Shown piece by piece: positions 33,935 to 41,945 of a stretch of 64,000 nucleotides of DNA. Position 1 is the stretch's first letter. Every line of letters starts with the position of its first letter. The notes beneath the pieces were generated by a model. That model worked only from the letters and a program-made list of their open reading frames with translations. It had not been told where the DNA came from and made no database searches. Both the position numbers and the translations under genes were made by a program. Source of the stretch: Paenarthrobacter nitroguajacolicus (GTDB lineage Bacteria > Actinomycetota > Actinomycetes > Actinomycetales > Micrococcaceae); assembly GCF_007786235.1 (NCBI RefSeq), contig NZ_VNFK01000018.1, positions 41,346 through 105,345 on the forward strand, given 5' to 3'.

Positions 33935-33994
33935 CTGTTGCCAAGCAGCAAGCGGCCAGCGTAGAAACAAAGAAAACCGGAGGAGACCCAGCCC

Positions 33995-34825
33995 ATGACA
34001 CGTGCACCGCTTATCGAACTCAACGACGGCCACAAGATCCCACAGCTCGGGCTGGGCACCTGGCCCCTGAATGATGCCCAGGTGGAGGACGCCGTGGTGG
34101 AGGCGGTGGCGCACGGCTACCGGCACATAGACACCGCGAAGAAGTACGGCAACGAGAAGGGCGTGGGCAACGGCATCCGCACGTGCGGGGTGGATCGAGG
34201 GGAGCTCTTCATCACCACCAAGCTCGATGGCGAATTCCAGGGTTCCGGCAAGGCTGTTGCCGGGCTGGACGGATCCTTGGAACGTCTGGGGCTGGACTAC
34301 GTGGACCTGCTCCTCATCCACTGGCCGCTCCCCCGCCGCGACGAATTCGTGTCCACGTGGAAGACCTTTGAGGAACTTCAAGCGTCAGGGAAGGTGCGGT
34401 CCATTGGTGTTTCAAATTTCAAGCCGGCGCACCTTGACCGGCTGTTCCGCGAAACCGACGTTGTGCCGGCAGTGAATCAGATCCAGGTGAGCCCCTCCAT
34501 CCCAAGGCCTGCCGCGAGGGCCTTCAACGAACGCAACGGAATCATCACAGAGTCCTACAGCCCGTTGGGTGCCAGCAGTGACCTTCTGAACGCTCCGGTG
34601 TTGGCCAGCATCGGCGGGAAGCACGGAAAGACACCGGGCCAGGTGGTTCTTCGCTGGCACGTTCAGCAAGGACTGGTAGCCATTCCCAAGACAGCAAACC
34701 CTCAGCGCATGCAGGAGAACCTGGACGTCTTCGACTTCGAACTGGACCAGGACGACCTCACCAGGTTGCAGACCCTCGACGCCGGTCCGGACGCGGGCGT
34801 CGACTCTGACGTTCAGGGGCACTGA
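33995..34825 (+). CDS. Aldo/keto reductase (2,5-diketo-D-gluconate reductase type), third in the cluster
   Basis: The 276-residue protein is a paralogue of the reductase at 31079: LNDGHKIPQLGLGTWPLND, GYRHIDTAKKYGNEKGVG, FITTKLDG and LLLIHWPLPRRDEF contain the Asp, Tyr, Lys and His tetrad, and VAIPKTANPQRMQENLDVFD the NADPH site. ATG 33995 is preceded by GGAGGAG. It is followed two bases later by the lactonase-fold gene, so a reduction step and a lactone-hydrolysis step may be linked, for example in the turnover of a sugar acid. Confidence 0.92.
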   Translation: MTRAPLIELNDGHKIPQLGLGTWPLNDAQVEDAVVEAVAHGYRHIDTAKKYGNEKGVGNGIRTCGVDRGELFITTKLDGEFQGSGKAVAGLDGSLERLGLDYVDLLLIHWPLPRRDEFVSTWKTFEELQASGKVRSIGVSNFKPAHLDRLFRETDVVPAVNQIQVSPSIPRPAARAFNERNGIITESYSPLGASSDLLNAPVLASIGGKHGKTPGQVVLRWHVQQGLVAIPKTANPQRMQENLDVFDFELDQDDLTRLQTLDAGPDAGVDSDVQGH

Positions 34826-34827
34826 CG

Positions 34828-35862
34828 GTGGGAACACTGATCTGGGCCGGCTGCTACACGGCTGACAGGAACGGAAAGGGCGAGGGCATCACGGCGCTCT
34901 CTGCGGACGACCATGGGAAGCTAACGTCCCTTGGCGTGGCCGTCGAGGCCAATTCACCGTCTTTCCTGGCGTTGCACCCAACGCTTCCCGTGGTTTATGC
35001 CGTGGCGGAGGAAGGCAAGACGGTGCGGGCGTATCGCCGAACCAGCGACGCCACTCTGGAGGCCTTCGGTGAACCCTGGCCCGCCGGCGAGGCCACGTGC
35101 CACGTCGCTGCAGATCCACAGGGACGTTTCATCGTGGCCACCTGCTGGGGCGACGGCCAGGTCATTCTCTACGAACTGGACAACGACGGCGGCATCACCT
35201 CGCGCACAACCGCGGTGGCCGCCGTCGATCCCCACTCCACGGCACCCGTCGACGATGAGCGGCCCAGCCGCGCGCATTCCAGCCTGATGCTCCCGGACGG
35301 ACGGGTGATGACAACTGACCTTGGGCATGACCTGGTCCGCGTGTGGCAGTACATACCGGGCGAAGGCCTGCAGCCTGACCATCAGGTGATCCTGCCCAAG
35401 GGTTCGGGCCCCAGGCATATGGCCCGCCACCACAGCGGAACCGTCTTTGTGGATACCGAGTACTCGGTGGAGGTGGCGACCGTCCGGATGGAACCGGACG
35501 GAACGTACGAGCTTACGGCGATCGTTCCGGCCAGTGTCAACAAGCCGTTCGACGGCGACTCCGGGGCCGAGATCGCGTTGTCCCCGGACGGCCGATTCGC
35601 GTACATGGGGGTGCGCGGCAGCAACCGTATTTGCATCCTGAAGGTGTCACACAATGGCAGCGAGCTGGAGCCCCTCGCGGACGTCCCATGCGGCGGCGAT
35701 TGGCCGCGACATCACCTGGTCCGCGAAGGCTGGCTGTACGTGGCCAACGAAGGTTCCAACGACGTCGTGAGTTTCAGTCTGGACCCGGACACCGGGCTGC
35801 CGGACGGCCCCGTCAGCCGAGTGGAAACCGGCTCACCCAGTGCGCTGGTGCTGGCCGGTTAA
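34828..35862 (+). CDS. Lactonase family seven-bladed beta-propeller (6-phosphogluconolactonase YbhE-like)
   Basis: GTG 34828 lies two bases after the reductase stop. The 344-residue product shows repeated propeller blades: WAGCYTADRNGKGEGI, SPSFLALHPTLPVVYAV, CHVAADPQGRFIVATCWGDG, IALSPDGRFAYMGVRGSNRI and WLYVANEGSNDVVSFSLDPD. This fits the Pgl/YbhE lactonase family (Lactonase, PF10282), which hydrolyses sugar lactones. The physiological lactone is not identified. A terminator-like palindrome follows directly (35868-35928). Confidence 0.92.
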   Translation: MGTLIWAGCYTADRNGKGEGITALSADDHGKLTSLGVAVEANSPSFLALHPTLPVVYAVAEEGKTVRAYRRTSDATLEAFGEPWPAGEATCHVAADPQGRFIVATCWGDGQVILYELDNDGGITSRTTAVAAVDPHSTAPVDDERPSRAHSSLMLPDGRVMTTDLGHDLVRVWQYIPGEGLQPDHQVILPKGSGPRHMARHHSGTVFVDTEYSVEVATVRMEPDGTYELTAIVPASVNKPFDGDSGAEIALSPDGRFAYMGVRGSNRICILKVSHNGSELEPLADVPCGGDWPRHHLVREGWLYVANEGSNDVVSFSLDPDTGLPDGPVSRVETGSPSALVLAG

Positions 35863-35867
35863 CTGAC

Positions 35868-35928
35868 GCCGAGACGGCACTTAATGACAATCATCCGCTC
35901 AGACATTGTCATTACTTGCCATCTCGGC
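35868..35928. terminator. Palindromic element / bidirectional terminator, repeat family 1
   Basis: Arms 35868-35891 and 35905-35928 pair at 21 of 24 positions around a 13-nt loop. It separates the convergent lactonase and 76-residue genes. The right arm, ATTGTCATTACTTGCCATCT, is related base by base to that of the element at 29965-30009. Confidence 0.85.
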
Positions 35929-35934
35929 GGGTCT

Positions 35935-36165
35935 TTAGACGGACCAGACCTCGACGTCGTCCGTGCCGCAGATCAACTTGCGACCCGTCGGTTCGAGGAC
36001 CACCCAGAGCAGTTCCTGGTGCTTGGAAACATCGTCAACGCGACCCGTTCCGGCACCCCATGCGACGTCGTAAATCCACACCGGATCACCGGCGCTGAGG
36101 TCGGCCCACTCCGCTGCGGGCACGTGCCGGTAGTCGGCTGGCCTGTTCAGGATGGTGCTGGTCAT
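35935..36165 (-). CDS. Hypothetical 76-residue protein
   Basis: The product is a small, mostly beta protein: WADLSAGDPVWIYDVAWGAG, VDDVSKHQELLWVVLEPTG, then ICGTDDVEVWSV. The pattern suggests a single SH3-like or KOW-like barrel, but no family was recognised. Its ATG overlaps the stop of the gene at 36162 (ATGA), so the two small genes are translationally coupled. Codon use is similar to neighbours. It is on the strand opposite the lactonase and ends seven bases from the terminator palindrome. Confidence 0.7.
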   Translation of the reverse strand: MTSTILNRPADYRHVPAAEWADLSAGDPVWIYDVAWGAGTGRVDDVSKHQELLWVVLEPTGRKLICGTDDVEVWSV

Positions 36166-36359
36166 GCCGACACTTCAGCGGCAGTTCGCCGCCGCCAGAC
36201 CGTGGCCACGCCGTTGTGGGCCGGAAGCAAGTGGCCTTCAGCGAAAACCTGGACGGTGTCCGGATCGGAATCGGGGCTCCACAGGCCTGACGCCGGGCAG
36301 TGGGAACCAGTAGGCATGACGCGGGTGGCTCGTTCGCGCAGGAGGGCGATGCTCTTCAT
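36162..36359 (-). CDS. Hypothetical 65-residue protein
   Basis: This 65-residue ORF begins MKSIALLRERATRVMPTGSH, with a middle part SPDSDPDTVQVFAEGHLLPA and a basic end VWRRRTAAEVSA. The frame has good third-position GC and couples to the next gene by ATGA. No domain was recognised. A strong ribosome site is not obvious. Upstream (36360-36621) lies the control region of the divergent amylase. Confidence 0.6.
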   Translation of the reverse strand: MKSIALLRERATRVMPTGSHCPASGLWSPDSDPDTVQVFAEGHLLPAHNGVATVWRRRTAAEVSA

Positions 36360-36530
36360 CGTTGAAACTCATCCTTGGGGATAGATCGGGGCACTGCGTG
36401 GTGTGAAGCAGATCTCTTCAACCCTATGCAAGTCACGTGGGCTTGGTTATGGGCAAATGCATAACGTTTTCGAGTGAAGCCATGCAGGGGCACAGTGAAA
36501 AACAGGCGCGATTTCAGCTAGAAGAACTGC

Positions 36531-36538
36531 AAGCGCTT
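36531..36538. promoter_or_regulatory. CRE-like LacI-family operator 1 of the amylase gene
   Basis: TGCAAGCGCTTCCA contains the symmetric AAGCGCTT core and resembles LacI/GalR-family (CcpA cre-like) sites. It lies upstream of a possible promoter (TTTACC 36553, 17 bp, TAATCC 36576). Confidence 0.6.
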
Positions 36539-36552
36539 CCAACTCTGAAGAA

Positions 36553-36581
36553 TTTACCCGGTTCTTCACATCACGTAATCC
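36553..36581 (+). promoter_or_regulatory. Possible amylase promoter
   Basis: TTTACC (36553-36558) and TAATCC (36576-36581) with a 17-bp spacer lie between the two AAGCGCTT sites. The boxes are imperfect, but spacing and position are good. The rest of the 262-307 bp gap shows no other clear signal. Confidence 0.35.
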
Positions 36582-36607
36582 CAATAATTCGTAGATTAAG
36601 CGAACGG

Positions 36608-36615
36608 AAGCGCTT
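36608..36615. promoter_or_regulatory. CRE-like LacI-family operator 2 of the amylase gene
   Basis: GGAAGCGCTTACA repeats the AAGCGCTT core 77 bp (about seven helical turns) after operator 1 and lies downstream of the possible promoter, suited to repression by looping or roadblock. Confidence 0.6.
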
Positions 36616-36666
36616 ACAGTTGTGACTTGTCCCACAGCACTGTCGCTTAGCGGAAGGTTCCATCAC

Positions 36667-39474
36667 TTGTTATCTCGCAGCTATAGATCCCACGCCAGCC
36701 ACCTCCCCTACCATCGCCACCCCCTTGGGCGCGTAGTCGCCGTCGTACTTACGACGGCGGCACTCACCGCCGCCGCGGTCCTCCCCACGAGCGCCGCTGC
36801 CTCCACCAAGAAGCCCGCGCCCGACCCCGCTGCCCAGCACTCGGTCCGAGGCGGCGTCAGCGATCAGAACTTCTACTTCGTTATGGCGGACCGCTTCAGC
36901 AACGGCACCACAAGCAACGACGACGGCGGGCTGGGTCCTGCTCCGATGGTGTCCGGTTTCGATCCCACCCGCAAAGGGTTCTTCAACGGCGGCGACCTGA
37001 AGGGCCTGCAGGACCAGCTGGACTACATCCAGGGCATGGGCACCAACGCCCTCTGGCTCACTCCCAGCTTCAAGAACAAGGCCGTACAAGGTGACGGAAC
37101 GGTGGAGAACAGCTCCGCCGGGTATCACGGGTATTGGGTCACCGACTTCACCCAGATCGATCCCCACCTGGGCACCAACGCCGAGCTCAAGACGCTCATC
37201 GATGCCGCCCACGCCCGCGGCATGAAGGTGTACTTCGACATCATCACCAATCACACCGCGGACGTCATCCAATACCAGGAGACGTCCTCGGCTCCGTACA
37301 TTTCCAAGGAGACCGAGCCCTACCGCACCGCCGCGGGCGAGGTCTTCGATGACCGCGATTACGCCGGGACGCAGGACTTCCCTGCCTTGGACGCGGCCAC
37401 GTCGTTCCCCTATACGCCCGTAGTCCCCGCGGCTGAGAAGGACATCAAGATTCCTTCCTGGCTGAACGACCCCACGCTCTATCACAACCGCGGCAACACC
37501 AACTTTGCCGGCGAAGATTCCCTGTACGGCGACTTCTTCGGACTGGATGACCTGTTCACCGAGAACCCCAAGGTGGTCAACGGGATGATGGACGTCTACA
37601 AAACATGGATCCGTGACTTCGGGATCGACGGTTTCCGGATCGACACCATGAAGCATGTCAACGACGAGTTCTGGCAGCAGTTCGGCCCCCAGGTGCTCAG
37701 CTACGCCAAGGAGCAGGGCAAGGACGAGTTCTTCATGTTCGGCGAAGTCTTCGATACCTCCAAGACCGTCACATCCAAGTTCACCACCAAAAACAAGATG
37801 CAGGCCGTGTTGGACTTCGGCTTCCAAGGTGCAGCCCGCAGCTTCGCGTCCCAAGGCAGCAAGGCCAGCGGCTTGGCGGACTTCTTCAACGGTGACGATT
37901 GGTACACGGATGCCGATTCCAACGTCTACCAACTGCCCACATTCCTGGGTAACCATGACATGGGCCGCATCGGCACCTTTATCGCCCAGGACAACCCGGG
38001 AGCATCTGACGCGGAACTGGTGGAGCGCGACGAACTGGCCCATGAGCTGATGTACTTCTCGCGCGGCAACCCGGTGATCTATTACGGCGATGAGCAGGGT
38101 TTCACGGGCGCCGGCGGGGACCAGGACTCGAGGCAGACCATGTTCGCCAGCAAGGTCCAGGAGTATTTGGATGACGACCTTTTGGGAACCAACGCCACGC
38201 ACGCCACGGACAACTTCAACACCGAGCACCCGCTGTACAAGAAGATCAGCGAGCTCGCGGCACTCGCAGCAGACCACCCCACGCTCCGCACCGGTGCCCA
38301 GCAAGACCGCTACGCCGCTGATGGGGCCGGGATCTACGCCTTCTCACGCATCGACGCCAAGGAACAGCGTGAGTACATCGTGGCAGTGAACAACAGCGAG
38401 ACCGCACAGACCGCGGTGATCCCAACGTATGAAGCGAAACAGCCGTTCAAGCTGGTCTACGGTGAGGCCGCCAAGAACGCCAAGTCCGGGCAGGACGCGA
38501 AGCTGGCTGTCACCGTCCCGCCGCTTTCCGCAGTGGTTTATGAAGCAGCGGGGCGACTCGCCACATCGAAGGCCGCGCCCGCCGTCGTACTCAAGAAGCC
38601 GGTCACGGCGGCTGGGGACGCCACCCGCCAGAAGGTGACGGCCGACGTCGACGGTAACTCGTTCTATGAGGTCACCTTCCAAGCGCGTACTGCAGGTGGC
38701 GACTGGGCGTCGATCGGCACGGACGACAACGCGCCGTACCAGGTGTTCCACGACGTCTCGTCGCTGGAGTCCGGCACATCCGTGGAGTACCGCGCTGTGG
38801 TGCTGGACAACCGCGGGCAGACGTCCGCCAGTGAGCCGCGCAGCGGTGTGGTGGGAGAACCGACGCAGCCTGAGACAGTCACTGTGGCCGGCAGCCTCAA
38901 CACCGAACTCGGTTGCGCCGAAGACTGGCAGCCGTCCTGCGAGCAGGGGCTCATGAGCTATGAGCCGACGCACCGACTCTGGCAGCTGAATGTCCCCAAC
39001 TTGCCCGCGGGCACGTACGAATTCAAGGCCGCACTCAACGGCACGTGGGACGAAAACTATGGCGCGGGTGGCGAGTTGAATGGCCCCAACGTGGTGCTCA
39101 CGCACCCTGGCGGCGCCGCCACCTTCCTGTACGACCACGCCACCAACGTGATCAGCGCGGTCACCGCGGGCCCGCAGCCAGCGGCCGTCTCGGTACCCGG
39201 CAGCCTGAATTCGGAGCTTGGCTGCTCGGGCGACTGGATGCCGGACTGCGCCCAGGCGCAGCTGCAGCTGGACCCGGCGGATGGGATCTGGAAGCTGTCA
39301 GTGCCCAACCTGGCCGCCGGCAGTTACGAGTTCAAAGCCGCTATCAACGGCTCCTGGGCTGAGAACTACGGTCTCGGCGGCGCTCCGAACGGCAGCAACA
39401 TCGCCTTGAAGCACGACGGCGGCCCGGTCACCTTCCGGTACGACCCCGCCGGCCACCTGGTCACCGTCCGCTAA
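36667..39474 (+). CDS. Secreted alpha-amylase family (GH13) protein with C-terminal repeat domains
   Basis: The TTG at 36667 is preferred because GGAAGG precedes it; a GTG at 36622 is possible but has no ribosome site and sits at the operator. About 935 residues: signal peptide (VVAVVLTTAALTAAAVLPTSAAAS) ending near residue 45, GH13 barrel to about 540 with GFRIDTMKHV (nucleophile Asp), FMFGEVFD (acid Glu) and FLGNHDMGR (His-Asp), then a C-terminal beta domain. An Fn3-like segment (about 640-735) and two homologous repeats of about 100 residues follow (GSLNTELGCAEDWQPSCEQG and GSLNSELGCSGDWMPDCAQA), similar to X25 modules of pullulanases. It probably degrades starch or pullulan outside the cell. 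LacI-type operators flank its promoter. Confidence 0.9.
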   Translation: MLSRSYRSHASHLPYHRHPLGRVVAVVLTTAALTAAAVLPTSAAASTKKPAPDPAAQHSVRGGVSDQNFYFVMADRFSNGTTSNDDGGLGPAPMVSGFDPTRKGFFNGGDLKGLQDQLDYIQGMGTNALWLTPSFKNKAVQGDGTVENSSAGYHGYWVTDFTQIDPHLGTNAELKTLIDAAHARGMKVYFDIITNHTADVIQYQETSSAPYISKETEPYRTAAGEVFDDRDYAGTQDFPALDAATSFPYTPVVPAAEKDIKIPSWLNDPTLYHNRGNTNFAGEDSLYGDFFGLDDLFTENPKVVNGMMDVYKTWIRDFGIDGFRIDTMKHVNDEFWQQFGPQVLSYAKEQGKDEFFMFGEVFDTSKTVTSKFTTKNKMQAVLDFGFQGAARSFASQGSKASGLADFFNGDDWYTDADSNVYQLPTFLGNHDMGRIGTFIAQDNPGASDAELVERDELAHELMYFSRGNPVIYYGDEQGFTGAGGDQDSRQTMFASKVQEYLDDDLLGTNATHATDNFNTEHPLYKKISELAALAADHPTLRTGAQQDRYAADGAGIYAFSRIDAKEQREYIVAVNNSETAQTAVIPTYEAKQPFKLVYGEAAKNAKSGQDAKLAVTVPPLSAVVYEAAGRLATSKAAPAVVLKKPVTAAGDATRQKVTADVDGNSFYEVTFQARTAGGDWASIGTDDNAPYQVFHDVSSLESGTSVEYRAVVLDNRGQTSASEPRSGVVGEPTQPETVTVAGSLNTELGCAEDWQPSCEQGLMSYEPTHRLWQLNVPNLPAGTYEFKAALNGTWDENYGAGGELNGPNVVLTHPGGAATFLYDHATNVISAVTAGPQPAAVSVPGSLNSELGCSGDWMPDCAQAQLQLDPADGIWKLSVPNLAAGSYEFKAAINGSWAENYGLGGAPNGSNIALKHDGGPVTFRYDPAGHLVTVR

Positions 39475-39486
39475 CCCAAGCTGGCG

Positions 39487-39506
39487 CCAGCAAACGTCGC
39501 TCCGGG
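39487..39506. repeat. Short intergenic repeat, family 2 (single arm)
   Basis: CCAGCAAACGTCGCTCCGGG shares CAGCAAACGTCGCTC with the hairpin at 40340-40379. It lies just after the amylase stop. Only one arm is present here. Confidence 0.6.
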
Positions 39507-39565
39507 CCGCCAGCTGCCGGGCTGCCAGCTGTACCTGGAGCACGGAAATACCTTGGACGTAGTGA

Positions 39566-39602
39566 GCGCAGCCGTCATTGGCCCGGCCGATGACGGCTGC
39601 GC
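39566..39602. terminator. Hairpin terminator between amylase and GNAT genes
   Basis: A perfect 12-bp stem (GCGCAGCCGTCA at 39566-39577 with 39591-39602) around a 13-nt loop in the 220-bp convergent gap. The remaining part of the gap carries a family 2 repeat arm and an AGCTG-rich stretch. Confidence 0.7.
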
Positions 39603-39694
39603 GGCCACCCAAACACGTCCTGTCCTTTGCTGTTCGCTTGTCAGTCCCCGATAGCGGTGATGGCGTAGTGGTTGATGGGGGGATCCTGCAGCTG

Positions 39695-40258
39695 TTATCG
39701 GGGTGCCCGGCTCATTGAATGGACAGTGGGCCCACCCGGAATCACAGTGGTGTCCGTGACAAGGAAACCAAGGCGCCCGTAAAGGCGCACGTTACGCTCG
39801 TCCGAGGTTTCAAGCACCACGGCACCTGCCTCTCGGTCTATTCGCGTGAGACCCTCCGAGGCCACGGCCGTGCCCAGCCCTTTGCCTTGATGTGCCGGGT
39901 CTACGCCCACGGTGGCCAAGGTCCACGCCGGCCCCTTTGGCTGGGGCAAGCTCAGATCAATCAACGCGGTGGCTCGAGAACCCAGCAGTTCCAGAACTTC
40001 GATCTGCATATCGGGACCAGGTTTGGGCGCATCAGGACGAAGGAATGCAGCGACGGAGCGCAGTTGTTCATCCACCAGGACCAATCCATGGGTAAGCGCA
40101 TGTCCCAGGTAGAGGTACTGCAGCCGTTCGAGTCTCTGTTCATAATCAACGTCAGGAATCGACCATCTCGTCCAAGGGTAAGTCTCAAAGGCAAGGCCAA
40201 GTACTCGGGCAGCAACCCTGAGGTCTGCGCCGGTTGCCTGGCGAACCATATCGGTCAT
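39695..40258 (-). CDS. GNAT family N-acetyltransferase
   Basis: ATG 40258 is preceded by AGGAG eight bases away, giving 187 residues; the longer frame is not supported. Residues 1-60 (MVRQATGADLRVAARVLGLA, then TYPWTRWSIPD) resemble the N-terminal lobe. LATVGVDPAHQGKGLGTAVA carries the acetyl-CoA pyrophosphate-binding motif (QGKGLG), and LETSDERNVRLYGRLGF the last conserved helix and strand. The substrate is unknown. It follows the sigma factor and its partner on the same strand but is separated from them by a hairpin. Confidence 0.9.
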   Translation of the reverse strand: MTDMVRQATGADLRVAARVLGLAFETYPWTRWSIPDVDYEQRLERLQYLYLGHALTHGLVLVDEQLRSVAAFLRPDAPKPGPDMQIEVLELLGSRATALIDLSLPQPKGPAWTLATVGVDPAHQGKGLGTAVASEGLTRIDREAGAVVLETSDERNVRLYGRLGFLVTDTTVIPGGPTVHSMSRAPR

Positions 40259-40339
40259 GAGAAATACTCCTAGCGAATAAAGGCCTTCTGCCAAAGTACC
40301 TGAGATGACGGCAGCACCAGTCAAGGTCCCCTCAGGGGA

Positions 40340-40379
40340 CAGCAAACGTCGCTCGGGGCTGCCAGAGCGACGTTTGCTG
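40340..40379. terminator. Hairpin, repeat family 2
   Basis: CAGCAAACGTCGCTC (40340-40354) pairs perfectly with 40365-40379 around a 10-nt loop. It lies 14 bp after the end of the membrane protein gene and before the GNAT gene, both on the minus strand. The arm sequence recurs at 39487. Confidence 0.75.
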
Positions 40380-40392
40380 GCCCCCGGATGGG

Positions 40393-41430
40393 CTACTTGT
40401 AATTCAGGCTAAGCAGCATGGACTTCAGTTGGGCGTACTGCGTGCTGCCCATCCAGTCCTTGGCCGCTGCAGGGGTGGCGAAGGCGGGGTTCTTGGTGGA
40501 ATCGAACTGCACGTAGGCGCTCATGATGCCGTTGGGAACCCGGACCTGGTTGGTCCCGGAGGAGCTGACTCCGGCCTTGAGCTCCGAGGAGCGCCGCACA
40601 TCCATAATGTACGTCGGAGGACCCTCGGCAGGTCCCGATCGGGGTGAGGGCATTCCCTCGTAGGGGGGCCCTTCGTAGGGGATGTACTGCAACTGGTTCG
40701 AAGAGAAACCGAACTCCACCAGCTCACCCGAATTATCCCGAACACCGGGAACCACTGCCCGATCAAGGATGGTCCGGTCCACCAAACCCGCAGTGCCGTC
40801 GCCATAGTTGCCGTTGAATATCACGGCGACCTCAGTGCCTGCGCCGTCCAGGACCTTGGCGATAATGGACCCAGCCTTGTCCGCCTCGGTCGCATATGGC
40901 CCCTGCTCCGTCTTGACGCTCCAGCCAACGGGAAGAGTGAAGGAAAGGTGCCCGTCGGGGAAGGTGAACTTTTGGGGGTCCGCGGCCGGCGCCTGGGTGG
41001 GAGCCGTTGTCGGTGCAACCACCGGAACCGTGGGAACCACGGGCGGAGTGGTGACAGGGACAGCCGCCTCCGGTGTGGCAGACGGCGTGGCGGTGGGTGA
41101 CGGCGCCTGCGTGACTGTAGCGGTCGGAGTCGGCGTCGCTTCCGTGGAGTTCACTGTGACTGCCGGCGCGGGAGCAGCCGTGAGTGGGCCAAAGTTGGCC
41201 GCTACAAGGACGCCCGCGGTGACAGCCGCGGCACCTAGCAGCAGGCCGCCTGCGATCCGGGCCTTCCGGCGCCTGCGGTCTTCAAGGGACACCACGCCGG
41301 CTGGTGGATTGTTGTCACTGAAGACGCGTGGGCCGGTGAGCATGCGCGCCAAAGCTTCTTCTGAGTTGACCTCGTTTGGCTCGTTCGCCAGCGGGTCAAT
41401 CGCTGAAATCTGGTTCTTGATCGGATCCAT
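40393..41430 (-). CDS. Membrane-anchored protein of unknown function downstream of an ECF sigma factor
   Basis: 345 residues: a cytoplasmic N-terminus of about 60 residues (SEEALARMLTGPRVFSDN, RRRRKARIAGG), one membrane helix (GLLLGAAAVTAGVLVAANFG), a Pro/Thr/Ala-rich linker to about residue 150 and an external globular domain (FTFPDGHLSFTLPVGWSVKT and on). It starts five bases after the sigma factor stop, the usual place for an anti-sigma factor. The short N-terminal part lacks a zinc-type anti-sigma HxxxCxxC motif. It could be an atypical anti-sigma factor or the sensor of the pair. The external domain was not recognised. Confidence 0.8.
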   Translation of the reverse strand: MDPIKNQISAIDPLANEPNEVNSEEALARMLTGPRVFSDNNPPAGVVSLEDRRRRKARIAGGLLLGAAAVTAGVLVAANFGPLTAAPAPAVTVNSTEATPTPTATVTQAPSPTATPSATPEAAVPVTTPPVVPTVPVVAPTTAPTQAPAADPQKFTFPDGHLSFTLPVGWSVKTEQGPYATEADKAGSIIAKVLDGAGTEVAVIFNGNYGDGTAGLVDRTILDRAVVPGVRDNSGELVEFGFSSNQLQYIPYEGPPYEGMPSPRSGPAEGPPTYIMDVRRSSELKAGVSSSGTNQVRVPNGIMSAYVQFDSTKNPAFATPAAAKDWMGSTQYAQLKSMLLSLNYK

Positions 41431-41435
41431 TGTCT

Positions 41436-41945
41436 TCAGACCCCCATCTTCTGTGTGGTCGGTTCGGCCCCGGCAGGCATCTGTTTCCGGAAGGCTGTCC
41501 GTGCCCGGTGGAGACGGACCTTGGCGGCGGACTCACTGCACTGAAGCACCCTGGCGATGTCGGTCGTGCCCAGGCCATCCCAGTAAGCCAGCTGTAGAAT
41601 GTCACGGTCCTGCGCCCGCAGGCGATCCATCGCATCCTGTACCGCGACGTTCTCGGAATCGTCCCCGAAACGCTGCACCGCCGTCGTGCGCAGTTTTTCC
41701 TGCAGAGCCTGCTGCCGGTCGCGGCTACGGTAGGCATTACCCACCAAGTTGCGCGCAACGGTCAGCAGGTAGGCGAGATCGGGGCGGGCATCATCCGACC
41801 ATTTTTGCCACATGACCCGGAAAACGTCGGCAGCGATCTCTTCAGCCATCTCCGCTGATTCCACGCGTCGGCGCACAAACCTGAAGACGGATGGATAGCT
41901 GTCTTTGTGAATGGCGATAAACGCCAATTCGCGCTCTGAAAGCAC
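41436..41945 (-). CDS. ECF-type RNA polymerase sigma factor
   Basis: GTG 41945 is preceded by AGGGGGA. The 169-residue protein has region 2 (YPSVFRFVRRRVESAEMAEE, then IAADVFRVMWQKW) and region 4 (LQLAYWDGLGTTDIARVLQC, SESAAKVRLHRARTAFRKQM), with nothing between them longer than a normal linker. That is the minimal extracytoplasmic-function layout. It binds core RNA polymerase and directs it to a small regulon, perhaps including its own promoter. The gene directly after it encodes a membrane protein likely to control it. Confidence 0.93.
   Translation of the reverse strand: MLSERELAFIAIHKDSYPSVFRFVRRRVESAEMAEEIAADVFRVMWQKWSDDARPDLAYLLTVARNLVGNAYRSRDRQQALQEKLRTTAVQRFGDDSENVAVQDAMDRLRAQDRDILQLAYWDGLGTTDIARVLQCSESAAKVRLHRARTAFRKQMPAGAEPTTQKMGV

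Noticed and set aside
36437..36635. Two overlapping 62-residue ORFs upstream of the amylase
   Set aside because: Both overlap the operator and promoter region, lack ribosome sites and have no protein-like pattern.
36670..38304. 544-residue open frame on the minus strand
   Set aside because: Antisense to the GH13 amylase, whose catalytic motifs are unambiguous. High-GC genes often leave long open antisense frames.
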